A stretch of 64,000 nt of DNA, taken from assembly GCA_029261815.1 (NCBI GenBank), contig JAJDAQ010000179.1, positions 51,092 to 115,091 of the forward strand. The letters are read 5' to 3'. This DNA is from Deltaproteobacteria bacterium (GTDB lineage Bacteria > Myxococcota_A > UBA9160 > UBA6930). A program made the translations under genes and the position numbers. The notes under the pieces are model-generated. The model saw nothing but the letters and a program-made list of their open reading frames with translations. It was not told where the DNA came from and did not search any database. Shown here in pieces: positions 24,531 to 32,882 of this stretch (the stretch's first letter is position 1; every line of letters begins with the position of its first letter).

Positions 24531-26063
24531 ATGGACGGCGCAGACAGTTTGATCGAGACCTCTGTGCAGGCCGGCGTCGACGTATGCTTCGCCAATCCCG
24601 GCACGACCGAAATGCACCTCGTGGCCGCCCTCGATCGATCGACCAGGATGCGCGCGGTCCTTGGACTCTTCGAAGGTGTGTGCACGGGTGCTGCGGACGG
24701 CTATGGCCGCATGACGGGACGTCCGGCCGCCACGCTGCTCCATCTCGGTCCCGGCTTTGCCAACGGGATCGCGAACCTCCACAACGCGCGGCGCGCGCAG
24801 ACCCCGGTCGTGAACTGGGTCGGTGACCAGGCCACCTGGCATCTCGCCGCCGATGCACCATTGACCTCGGACATCGAGAGCCTTGCGCGCCCCGTGGGCT
24901 GGGTCCGCTCGAACACGGGAGCCGAAACGCTCGCCCGGGACGGCGCGGACACGATTGCCGCTTCGCTCGACGCACCCGGCCGCGTCGCGACCCTGATCAT
25001 CCCGGCCGATGCGGCCTGGGAGGCTGCCGCCGGTCCGGCCCGACCGAAGAAACCCATCGAGCCGAGGCGCGTGGACGACGCCGCTGTCGCGGCTGCGGCC
25101 GAAACCCTCGCGCTGGAAGGCGCTTGCCTGTTCCTGGGTGGCGTCGCCGCGCTTTCGGAATCAGGCGTCCGCGCCGCACACCGGATCGCCACCGGAACCG
25201 GCTGCCGCGTGTTGTCCGAAACCTTCTCCTCGCGCAACGAATTCGGCCCAGAGCTTCCCGTGGCACCGCCCCTCCCCTACTTCCCCGAGCAGGGGCGAGA
25301 AACGCTCGGCGACGCGTCACGGGTCGTCCTCGCGGGCGCACGCGAACCTGTCTCGTTCTTCGGCTACGCAGGCCAGCCCAGTGCCATCCTGCGAGACGAC
25401 CAGCCGATCTCGACATTGGCCGGGGCAGAGGACAATGTGGTCGGCGCTCTCGAGGCACTCGCTGACCGTGTCGGCGCAGAAGGTCCGATCGCCCCGCGAC
25501 CCCAGGCCGAACCGGCAACGGGGCCGCTCACGGTCGGGTCGCTCGGTCAGACCCTGGCCGCACTGATTCCCGAGAATGCCATCGTGGTCAACGAGGCCGC
25601 AACCACTGGGCTGGCGTTCAATGTTTTCGCACCCAGTGCGGCCAGACATACCTCTCTTGGCCTAACAGGCGGCGCCATCGGACAGGGGCTTCCGTGTGCG
25701 GTGGGCGCGGCCATCGCGTGCCCGGACCGGCCGGTCACAGCGTTCCAGGCCGATGGATCCGGGCTGTACACGATGCAGGCTTTATGGACGATGGCCCGAG
25801 AGAGCCTGGACGTGGTCGTCGTCATCTGCGCGAATCGGGCTTACCGCATCCTGCAGGCAGAACTTGCGCGCGCGGGCGTGGCTGAGCCCGGGCCGAAGGC
25901 CATGGGCCTGACCGATCTTTCCAACCCGCCGATCGACTGGGTCTCTGCCGCGAAGGCATTCGGGGTTCCCGGCACCTCGGTCAACGACACCGACGCCTTC
26001 GCCGCGGCCTATCGTCGCGCTCTCGCCGAGCCTGGGCCGCAGCTGATCGAGGCTGTGCTCTAG
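24531..26063 (+). CDS. Thiamine-pyrophosphate enzyme, acetolactate-synthase-like
   Basis: 510 residues with the three-domain IlvB/benzoylformate decarboxylase plan. N-terminal Pyr domain with catalytic Glu in 'GLFEGVCTGAADGYGRMTG', central domain about 180-330, and PP domain with 'QADGSGLYTMQALWTMARES' then 'VVVICANRAYRIL' (Mg/TPP-binding GDG-N motif, ADG here). No small regulatory subunit (ilvN) adjoins it and the FAD-linked Lys/Arg pattern is not obvious, so a role in branched-chain synthesis is unproven. A 2-keto acid decarboxylase is an alternative. Start ATG 24531 has AAGGAG. Its stop overlaps the convergent PEP-CTERM gene by 4 nt. Confidence 0.75.
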   Translation: MDGADSLIETSVQAGVDVCFANPGTTEMHLVAALDRSTRMRAVLGLFEGVCTGAADGYGRMTGRPAATLLHLGPGFANGIANLHNARRAQTPVVNWVGDQATWHLAADAPLTSDIESLARPVGWVRSNTGAETLARDGADTIAASLDAPGRVATLIIPADAAWEAAAGPARPKKPIEPRRVDDAAVAAAAETLALEGACLFLGGVAALSESGVRAAHRIATGTGCRVLSETFSSRNEFGPELPVAPPLPYFPEQGRETLGDASRVVLAGAREPVSFFGYAGQPSAILRDDQPISTLAGAEDNVVGALEALADRVGAEGPIAPRPQAEPATGPLTVGSLGQTLAALIPENAIVVNEAATTGLAFNVFAPSAARHTSLGLTGGAIGQGLPCAVGAAIACPDRPVTAFQADGSGLYTMQALWTMARESLDVVVVICANRAYRILQAELARAGVAEPGPKAMGLTDLSNPPIDWVSAAKAFGVPGTSVNDTDAFAAAYRRALAEPGPQLIEAVL

Positions 26064-26932
26064 GCGCGCGATCTCATCGACGCGACGGCGACGAGTCCGA
26101 ACGCAACCAACAGACTGGCAGCGGGCTCCGGCACGAAGACGAGATAACCGACGCCCGAGGCATTGACGAAGACATCGAGTGCTTCGCCGCCCGCGAGCGT
26201 GCCAGTCAGCCGCGGGCCATTCGCGCTCGGAGTGATCACGAAGCCCGAGCCTACCAATGTGAGCGGAGCGTTCACGAGCCAGTCCGCTCCCAAATAGAAC
26301 TGTCCGCCCGAGACGAATTGGTCCACTGCCGCGAATTCGAAGAACGACATCTGGAAGTCACCACCGGTGATTCGCACTCCGGCGCCCTGCGCCAGGAACA
26401 ACCCCGATCCGCCCAGCCCGAACCGGCCGCCCGTAAACACCAGGCTCGACGCATCATTGGACGCGATCGTGTCGTAGACGGTCCCGCCGCTGAAACGCCC
26501 GCTCGACATCTGGTCGAACGTGAGGTCCTGACCGATCGAACCGCCGCTCATCTCGAATGCGGAGCGGTCGCGCATCTTCAACACACCATCCAGGAAGCCG
26601 CTGAAGAACGAGCCGTCTCGCAGTTCGACGCGGGCATCGTCGAAGGCTTGGACCGCCATGTCATGGAAACCGTCGGAGTCTACGACCAGACGCGACGTTC
26701 CGCGCAACACGATGTCGACATCGTAATAGGGGTCGGTCGCATACATCACGCCGCCAGGAACGACTTCGATCGCGGAATCGGTCGCGTCGATGTCCGAGAA
26801 TGGCAAGCGCTGCACCGTGTCGACGACGAATGTGTCATTCACCAACGTGAGCGTTGTCGCCCCGCCAACACTGGGGGCCAACCCCAACACTGCGCAACCC
26901 GCGAACCCCAACTGACGTAACCAATGAACCAT
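26060..26932 (-). CDS. PEP-CTERM sorting-domain protein
   Basis: 290 residues. Signal peptide about 1-24, a serine/glycine-rich beta-strand-rich body with short repeats (GRFSGGTV, GGRFGLGGSG, GGDFQMSF, GGQFYLGA) resembling a right-handed beta-helix, and a C-terminal signal at about 267-290: 'VPEPAASLLVAFGLVAVASM' followed by RSRA. The VPEP motif, hydrophobic stretch and basic end are the substrate tag for exosortase (EpsH), so the protein is probably sorted to the surface or matrix. No exosortase gene lies in the window. Confidence 0.88.
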   Translation of the reverse strand: MVHWLRQLGFAGCAVLGLAPSVGGATTLTLVNDTFVVDTVQRLPFSDIDATDSAIEVVPGGVMYATDPYYDVDIVLRGTSRLVVDSDGFHDMAVQAFDDARVELRDGSFFSGFLDGVLKMRDRSAFEMSGGSIGQDLTFDQMSSGRFSGGTVYDTIASNDASSLVFTGGRFGLGGSGLFLAQGAGVRITGGDFQMSFFEFAAVDQFVSGGQFYLGADWLVNAPLTLVGSGFVITPSANGPRLTGTLAGGEALDVFVNASGVGYLVFVPEPAASLLVAFGLVAVASMRSRA

Positions 26933-27022
26933 CTACACCCCTCCCCGCAGCCACTGCTACAAGCATTGGGTGGGAGCTGTGCGCGATTCGTGGCACGGAA
27001 ATTCACGGCCGGGCGAAACGAA

Positions 27023-27057
27023 GAACGCCCGGGTCCGCAGTGCGAACCCGGGCGTTC
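27023..27057 (-). terminator. Intrinsic-type terminator of hppA
   Basis: A perfect 12-bp stem (27023-27034 with 27046-27057, GAACGCCCGGGT) and an 11-nt loop. On the minus strand TTCGTTTC follows the stem. It lies 22 nt past the hppA stop codon. Confidence 0.75.
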
Positions 27058-27078
27058 CGATTCAGGGCGACGTGAGTC

Positions 27079-29178
27079 TTAGTGGAGCGTCGCAATCAAG
27101 GGCGCGATCAGCAGGCTGACGACACTCATGACCTTGATGAGGATGGCCACGCCGGGACCCGACGTGTCCTTGAAGGGGTCGCCCACGGTGTCGCCGACGA
27201 CGGCAGCCTTATGTGTGTCGGAGCCCTTCGGGTGGCCTTCCAGGCCCCCGCCTTCGATGAACTTCTTGGCGTTGTCCCAGGCACCGCCCGCGTTCGCCAT
27301 GAAGAGCGAGAGCGAAGCGCCGACTGCGACTGCACCGGCGAGCAAGCCCGCAAGCGCCGCCGGTCCGAGGATGAAGCCGGTGGCAACCGGCGCCACGATG
27401 GCCACCGTGCCCGGCAGCACCATCTGGGAGAGCGCGGCCTTGGTCGCGATGTCGACGATCACGGTGCCTTCAGGCTCGGCCTTGCCTTCGCGCAAGCCCG
27501 GGATCTCGTTGAACTGGCGAACAATTTCGTCAATGATCGCTTGTGCTGCCTTGCCGACCGCCTGCATCGTGGACGCGCCCACCGCATACGGCAGACACGC
27601 GCCCAGCAGGAGGCCGATCAGGATCGGCGCCTCGTCGAGCTTCAGCACCATCGGTGCCAGGCCCTCGAGCAAGCGCACGTGGTTGACCTCGAGGACGAAG
27701 GCCGAGAAGAGGCTCAGTACCGTCAGCGTGGCCGACCCGATGGCGAAGCCCTTGCCGATGGCGGCCGTGGTGTTGCCCACCGCATCGAGCTCGTCCGTGA
27801 TGGCGCGAACCTCCGGACCGAGATTGCTCATCTCGCTGATGCCACCCGCGTTGTCCGAGATCGGGCCGTAGGCGTCAACCGTCATCACGACCGCGGTGCC
27901 CGCGAGCATGCCGACGGCGCCCATGGCGATGCCGTAGAGGCCCATACCTTCCGGCATGGCCAGGTTCGCGAGGTATCCGACACCGGCCACGATGAGGAGC
28001 GAAACGACCGTGCTTTCCATCCCGACCGCGAGGCCAGAGATGATGCCAGTACCGGCGCCCGTCTTGTTGGCTTCGGCAACGCGTTCGATCGGCGACCAGG
28101 CGGTGTACCACTCAGTGATCAGACCGATCAGCGCACCGCCGATGGCACCCGCGCCGATGGCGTAGGTGACCGCCTGGCTCACACCCAACATCGGCATCGC
28201 CACGAACGAGACGGCGAAGATGATGAAGGACGGAATCACCAGAGCGGCGCGCAGCACGGCGGCCGGGCTGTTCTGGCGCAGCATGCGTGCCACGAAGATG
28301 CACACGATACTGACGGCGAGGCCGAGGCCCGCGATGAACAGCGGCAGCGTCACGGCCAGGAACACCGGATCGGTTCCTTCCGGTACTGCGGTAAAGAGAC
28401 CGAGCACGTATTCGCGCTTCGCGGTCAGCGCGATCGCCATGGCGGCCACGATGGCAGCGACCAGCGACTCGTAGATGTCAGCGCCCATGCCGGCCACGTC
28501 GCCGACGTTGTCGCCGACGTTGTCAGCGATGCCGCCCGGGTTCCGCGGATCGTCTTCCGGGATACCCTCGACGACCTTGCCTGCGATGTCGGAACCGACA
28601 TCGGCGGCCTTGGTGTAGATGCCGCCGCCGATGCGCGCGAACAGCGCGATCGACGAAGCGCCCACCGCGAACGAGTGCAGGACCGTCGCGAGGTTCGGAT
28701 CGCCCGCGTAGATGTAGTAGAGGCCACCAAGACCGAGCAGCGCGGTCGCTGCCACGCTCAGGCCCATGACCGCACCGCCGTCGAGCGCCGTCAGGAGGGC
28801 ATTCGGCTTGGAGCCTTCGCGCGCAGCCTGGCTCGTGCGGACGTTCGCGAACGTCGCGGCCTTCATGCCGATGAAGCCCGAGAACAGCGACAGGAACGCA
28901 CCCAGCAAGAAGCAGGAACCCGCAAGGAGGCCGGTCCCGCTCTCGTTGAATGCCAGGAACAGCAGCACGAAGACGACGACCGAGTACACGGCCAGGACCT
29001 TGTACTCCCGTATGAGGAACGCCATCGAGCCTTCGCGGATGTACCGGGCGATGAGGTTCATCGTGTCCGTGCCTTCCGGCAGGCTCTTCACCCGGAAGTA
29101 GAAGAAGGCGGCCAGGATGAGGCCGATGACGCTGGCCACGAGCGGCGCCAGGGTCAGTTGGGTGATCAGTTCGTTCAT
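27079..29178 (-). CDS. hppA: K+-dependent membrane-bound pyrophosphatase
   Basis: 699 residues with about 16 membrane helices. Couples PPi hydrolysis to H+ (or Na+) export. Visible motifs are '[20 protein letters not shown]' with '[16 protein letters not shown]' (PPi/Mg site), and '[19 protein letters not shown]'. In the last, Ala where K+-independent enzymes have Lys (GNTTK) marks the K+-dependent subfamily, which includes Na+ pumps. Sodium versus proton specificity cannot be decided from the sequence. Followed by a strong terminator; a 5' UTR of over 300 nt may be present. Confidence 0.95.
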   Translation of the reverse strand: MNELITQLTLAPLVASVIGLILAAFFYFRVKSLPEGTDTMNLIARYIREGSMAFLIREYKVLAVYSVVVFVLLFLAFNESGTGLLAGSCFLLGAFLSLFSGFIGMKAATFANVRTSQAAREGSKPNALLTALDGGAVMGLSVAATALLGLGGLYYIYAGDPNLATVLHSFAVGASSIALFARIGGGIYTKAADVGSDIAGKVVEGIPEDDPRNPGGIADNVGDNVGDVAGMGADIYESLVAAIVAAMAIALTAKREYVLGLFTAVPEGTDPVFLAVTLPLFIAGLGLAVSIVCIFVARMLRQNSPAAVLRAALVIPSFIIFAVSFVAMPMLGVSQAVTYAIGAGAIGGALIGLITEWYTAWSPIERVAEANKTGAGTGIISGLAVGMESTVVSLLIVAGVGYLANLAMPEGMGLYGIAMGAVGMLAGTAVVMTVDAYGPISDNAGGISEMSNLGPEVRAITDELDAVGNTTAAIGKGFAIGSATLTVLSLFSAFVLEVNHVRLLEGLAPMVLKLDEAPILIGLLLGACLPYAVGASTMQAVGKAAQAIIDEIVRQFNEIPGLREGKAEPEGTVIVDIATKAALSQMVLPGTVAIVAPVATGFILGPAALAGLLAGAVAVGASLSLFMANAGGAWDNAKKFIEGGGLEGHPKGSDTHKAAVVGDTVGDPFKDTSGPGVAILIKVMSVVSLLIAPLIATLH

Positions 29179-29592
29179 CGTCGTTTCCGTTCCTGTGGAT
29201 TCGGGGAGTGCGCAGACCTGGAGCGCACCCGGTCACCTCTCTTCGCGGACCGCGAAGCGAGGCACCTGAGGCGCGACCGGAGGCCCACGTGGAGATCCGT
29301 GTGGCGAGCCCCTCCCTGCATGGCCGCGGCGGCCGGAGGGAAGGACCTTCGACCCGTAGTGCCCACCAGCCGCGACTTCGTGCCCCCGAGGGACAGAAAA
29401 TGCGGTGATGTGCGGGGCGCGCTCCGGGCACGTGATTTAGCGCCTCGGGCGGCCCAACGAAAGGATTTCGTGGGGGTTTTTGCCTCTGGGGCGTGATCTG
29501 GCGGGGCCACCGACCGCAGAGCCAGCGACGCCGGCGGATGGGCCGCGGCCCCGAGGGGATCTCCCCTCTCAGGCCGCGGCCCCGCGCGACGG
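29179..29592 (-). other. Intergenic region between leuA and hppA
   Basis: 414 nt with no recognised gene. It contains the leuA terminator hairpin (29540-29582), a second hairpin at 29236-29262 (CTTCGC/GCGAAG, flanked by CCTC/GAGG) about 60 nt before the hppA start, and a T-rich patch near 29475. The hppA promoter must lie here; I see only weak candidates (TAAATC at 29438-29433 with a poor -35). Confidence 0.45.
29540..29582 (-). terminator. Hairpin terminator of leuA
   Basis: GGGCCGCGGCC (29540-29550) pairs with GGCCGCGGCCC (29572-29582), and the loop itself folds as GAGGGGA-TC-TCCCCTC. A very stable nested hairpin 11 nt past the leuA stop. It lacks a U-run, so Rho or RNase processing may contribute. 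Confidence 0.6.
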
Positions 29593-30762
29593 CTAGCGAC
29601 CTGGCGCCGTCGCAGCCACGATCTTCCGCAGCCCTTCGTCGTCGACGAACGGTTGCTGCGCCGCCACTCCTTGGAAGTGTCGGAATGCCTGTTCGACTTC
29701 AGCGTCATCGAGCCCGAACCCGAGTGCGGCCACCCGTTCGGCGAAACCGTTGCGGCCGGACAGCTTGCCCAACACGATCTCGGTCCCGGTCGGGTGCCCG
29801 ATGCTCGCCGGGTCGAGGACCTCGTACGTCTCGCGATGCTTCAGGACGCCGTCCTGATGGATGCCGGATGCATGACGGAACGCGTTGCCGCCGACCACGG
29901 CCTTGTTGAGCGGCACGCCGATCCCACTGCGCCGCTCGACCTCCTTCGACAGACGCCAGATGCCACCCATGTCGACGCCGGTATGGACACCCAGTCGCGC
30001 GCCGTGCACGTGCAGTGCGCTCACGACCTCCTCGAACGCGGTGTTCCCTGCGCGCTCACCGATTCCGTTCACCGCGACCTCCACCTGCCGCGCGCCCGCG
30101 CCCACCGCCGCGAGGGTGTTCGCGGTGGCCATTCCCAGGTCGTCCTGCCCGTGAAAGGACAGTACGACGCCCTGGGCCTCGATCTCGGGCACCTTGGCGG
30201 CCACATCCTTGAACATGGCCGCGACCTGCTCCGGCGTCGCATAACCAACGGTGTCGGGCAGGTTGATCGTGGTGGCGCCCGCCCGAACCGTGGCACGAAC
30301 CAGGTCCGCCAGGAAAGCCGGATCGGAACGGGTCGCATCCATCGGGCTGAACTCGACGTCGTCCGTGAACTCCCGCGCGTTCTCGACCATTGCCGCCGAC
30401 ATGGTCACCACCTGCTCGCGGGTTTTCTGGAGTTGATGCGCCAGGTGCATGTCACTCGCATTCACGAACACATGCAGCCGCGGGTGCGCCGCGTGTCGGA
30501 TCGCATTCCCGGCGATCGCCACGTCCTTGGGGATCGCGCGTGCGAGTGCGCAAACCGCGGCACCCTGGACCTCGAGCGCGACCTGTTCGACTGCGGCCGC
30601 CTCGCCGGGCGAGTTCACCGGAAAGCCGGCCTCGATCACGTCGACGCCCATGGCATCGAGCTGTTCGGCGATCTCGACCTTGTCGCGCGCGGAGAAACAG
30701 ACGCCGGCCGCCTGCTCTCCATCTCGCAACGTCGTATCGAAGACGCGGACTCGTTCTGACAT
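29593..30762 (-). CDS. leuA: 2-isopropylmalate synthase, short form without regulatory domain
   Basis: 389 residues. Catalyses acetyl-CoA + 2-oxoisovalerate to 2-isopropylmalate, the first committed leucine step. 'VFDTTLRDGEQAAGVCFSAR' (metal/substrate Asp), 'INLPDTVGYATPEQVAAMF', 'LSFHGQDDLGMATANTLAAV' (metal-binding HxH-like; HGQ here) and 'GNAFRHASGIHQDG' are the HMGL-like motifs. The C-terminal about 110-residue LeuA dimer domain that mediates leucine feedback is absent, so control may rest on the attenuator upstream. Homocitrate or citramalate synthase are alternatives, but the Leu-coding leader strongly favours leuA. Confidence 0.85.
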   Translation of the reverse strand: MSERVRVFDTTLRDGEQAAGVCFSARDKVEIAEQLDAMGVDVIEAGFPVNSPGEAAAVEQVALEVQGAAVCALARAIPKDVAIAGNAIRHAAHPRLHVFVNASDMHLAHQLQKTREQVVTMSAAMVENAREFTDDVEFSPMDATRSDPAFLADLVRATVRAGATTINLPDTVGYATPEQVAAMFKDVAAKVPEIEAQGVVLSFHGQDDLGMATANTLAAVGAGARQVEVAVNGIGERAGNTAFEEVVSALHVHGARLGVHTGVDMGGIWRLSKEVERRSGIGVPLNKAVVGGNAFRHASGIHQDGVLKHRETYEVLDPASIGHPTGTEIVLGKLSGRNGFAERVAALGFGLDDAEVEQAFRHFQGVAAQQPFVDDEGLRKIVAATAPGR

Positions 30763-30885
30763 GTTGGATTCCTTCTTGGGTTCCGGTCACTCGACCGGGG
30801 TGAATGGGTCGTGGAGTCATCTGCCGACCGATCCGAAGGAACCCGCGTGGGCGCTGGGCGCGTGCGCCCAGGGCTGCCTGAAACG

Positions 30886-30924
30886 ACGAAGCCCCTCCGG
30901 CCGGATGGGCGGGAGGGGCTTCGT
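30886..30924 (-). terminator. leuA attenuator terminator
   Basis: CGAAGCCCCTCC (30923-30912 on the minus strand) pairs with GGAGGGGCTTCG (30898-30887), a 12-bp perfect stem extended by one A-T pair, followed by TCGTTTC. Its 5' arm is also the target of the antiterminator at 30954-30962. Confidence 0.85.
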
Positions 30925-30962
30925 TGGCTCGCTGACGTGCGTGCTAGAGGGCTCCTCCCGCC
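30908..30962 (-). promoter_or_regulatory. leuA antiterminator pairing
   Basis: On the transcript GGCGGGAGG (30962-30954) is exactly complementary to CCTCCCGCC (30916-30908), which is the 5' arm of the terminator. Pairing excludes the terminator. Upstream, CCTTC-TTAT-GAAGG can form a pause hairpin over the Leu codons and would sequester part of the antiterminator. Ribosome stalling at Leu codons would free it. Confidence 0.8.
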
Positions 30963-31021
30963 TTCATAAGAAGGAGGCCAAGGAACAGGCTCTGGGCATT
31001 GCGGTACGTCATCGTATGCAT
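30944..31021 (-). CDS. leuA leader peptide (attenuation)
   Basis: 25 codons from ATG 31021, or 22 from ATG 31012, ending in TAG. It contains the run SLFLGLLLMKAGGAL: six Leu codons (CTG, CTT, CTC, CTT, CTT, CTC), four within seven codons. That is the hallmark of a leucine attenuation peptide. There is no Shine-Dalgarno. Promoter spacing places the transcription start near 31015, so ATG 31012 is probably read leaderless. Too short for routine gene calls. Confidence 0.82.
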   Translation of the reverse strand: MHTMTYRNAQSLFLGLLLMKAGGAL

Positions 31022-31050
31022 TTTCTATCTCAGTGGGCTGACAGGGTCAA
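31022..31050 (-). promoter_or_regulatory. Promoter of the leu leader
   Basis: TTGACC (31050-31045), exactly 17 nt, TAGAAA (31027-31022). The +1 would be near 31015, immediately before the second ATG of the leader peptide. Confidence 0.65.
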
Positions 31051-31114
31051 CCCGGCGGTTGCAATGACATCGGCGCGGGCCGGCCCGAACTGAAGCGCGT
31101 GGTAGCGTCGTGAC

Positions 31115-31921
31115 ATGAGTGAACTCCTTGCGCGGGACTCCGGATTCCTCGAACGCGATGGCGAGCGCCTCTACTGGGAGTCTGTGGGAAGCGGCGACGC
31201 CCTCGTGCTCTCCCATGGTGCCGGCGGAAACCACGCAATCTGGTTCCAGCAGGTGGCAGCTCTGGCCCGACACCGTCGCGTGATCACGTGGGACCACCGC
31301 GGATTCGGTCGGAGCACTGCTGTTGGCGGCGCCACGACGCCGAGCCTCGCGAGCGCAGATCTCCAGGCACTGCTCGATCACCTTGGCGTGAACCAGACCG
31401 ACCTCGTCGGACAATCGATGGGGGGCTGGACCTGTTTGCGAGCGGCTCTCGACGCACCCGCGCGCGTTCGCCGATTGGTGCTGTCGAACACGCCCGGCGG
31501 CATCCAGACGGACGCCCTGACCGCGGCGTTCCGCGCCATCCGGCCCGATTTCGGGGGCCAGGAAGTCCTGGGGCGGCATGCGGCGCTGGCCGATGCCTTC
31601 GGCGACCGCGATCCCGCGCACGCCTACCTCTACCAGGTGCTCGGTGGCTTCGGCGAGACCGACTTGTCGCAGGTCGCACCCGGCCTGATCACCGCAATGG
31701 TGATGCGCGCGGAGCTCACCGCGTTGCGCTGCCAGGTCCTCTTCACGACTGGCGAGCACGACGCACTCTTCCCCCCGGCATTGATCCGACAGACCGCGGC
31801 GCTCGTGCCCGGGGCCAGGGTCCACGAATTCGCGGGCGCCGGCCATTCACCCTACTTCGAGATTCCCGATGACTGGAACCGTGTCGTGAGCGAGTTCCTC
31901 GAGATCGGCGTCGAACGCTAG
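31115..31921 (+). CDS. Alpha/beta-fold hydrolase
   Basis: 268 residues. Oxyanion loop 'LSHGAGGNHAIW', nucleophile elbow 'VGQSMGGW' (Ser), acid in the 'FTTGEHDALFPP' segment (Asp) and 'FAGAGHSPYFEIP' (His) complete the triad. The cap region is about 135-200. Esterase, haloalkane dehalogenase-like or MenH-like enzymes all share these motifs. It converges with menB, and MenH belongs to the same pathway, but nothing diagnostic for SHCHC synthase is visible. Divergent from the leu leader, with which it shares a 93-nt promoter region. Confidence 0.75.
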   Translation: MSELLARDSGFLERDGERLYWESVGSGDALVLSHGAGGNHAIWFQQVAALARHRRVITWDHRGFGRSTAVGGATTPSLASADLQALLDHLGVNQTDLVGQSMGGWTCLRAALDAPARVRRLVLSNTPGGIQTDALTAAFRAIRPDFGGQEVLGRHAALADAFGDRDPAHAYLYQVLGGFGETDLSQVAPGLITAMVMRAELTALRCQVLFTTGEHDALFPPALIRQTAALVPGARVHEFAGAGHSPYFEIPDDWNRVVSEFLEIGVER

Positions 31922-31928
31922 GCGAAGG

Positions 31929-32828
<900 letters not shown>

Positions 32829-32882
32829 GGCGGCTCCTTTGTCTCCCATGGCGAGCGGTGCGGGCTCGCAGGGCGGGCGAGT

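Noticed and set aside
27082..29496. A plus-strand open frame of about 800 codons opposite hppA
   Set aside because: It mirrors hppA codons, is rich in Arg/His/Glu with no known motif and no ribosome-binding site. High GC makes such shadows common.
31115..31921. menH assignment for the hydrolase
   Set aside because: Only generic triad motifs are visible. Neighbourhood alone is not enough.
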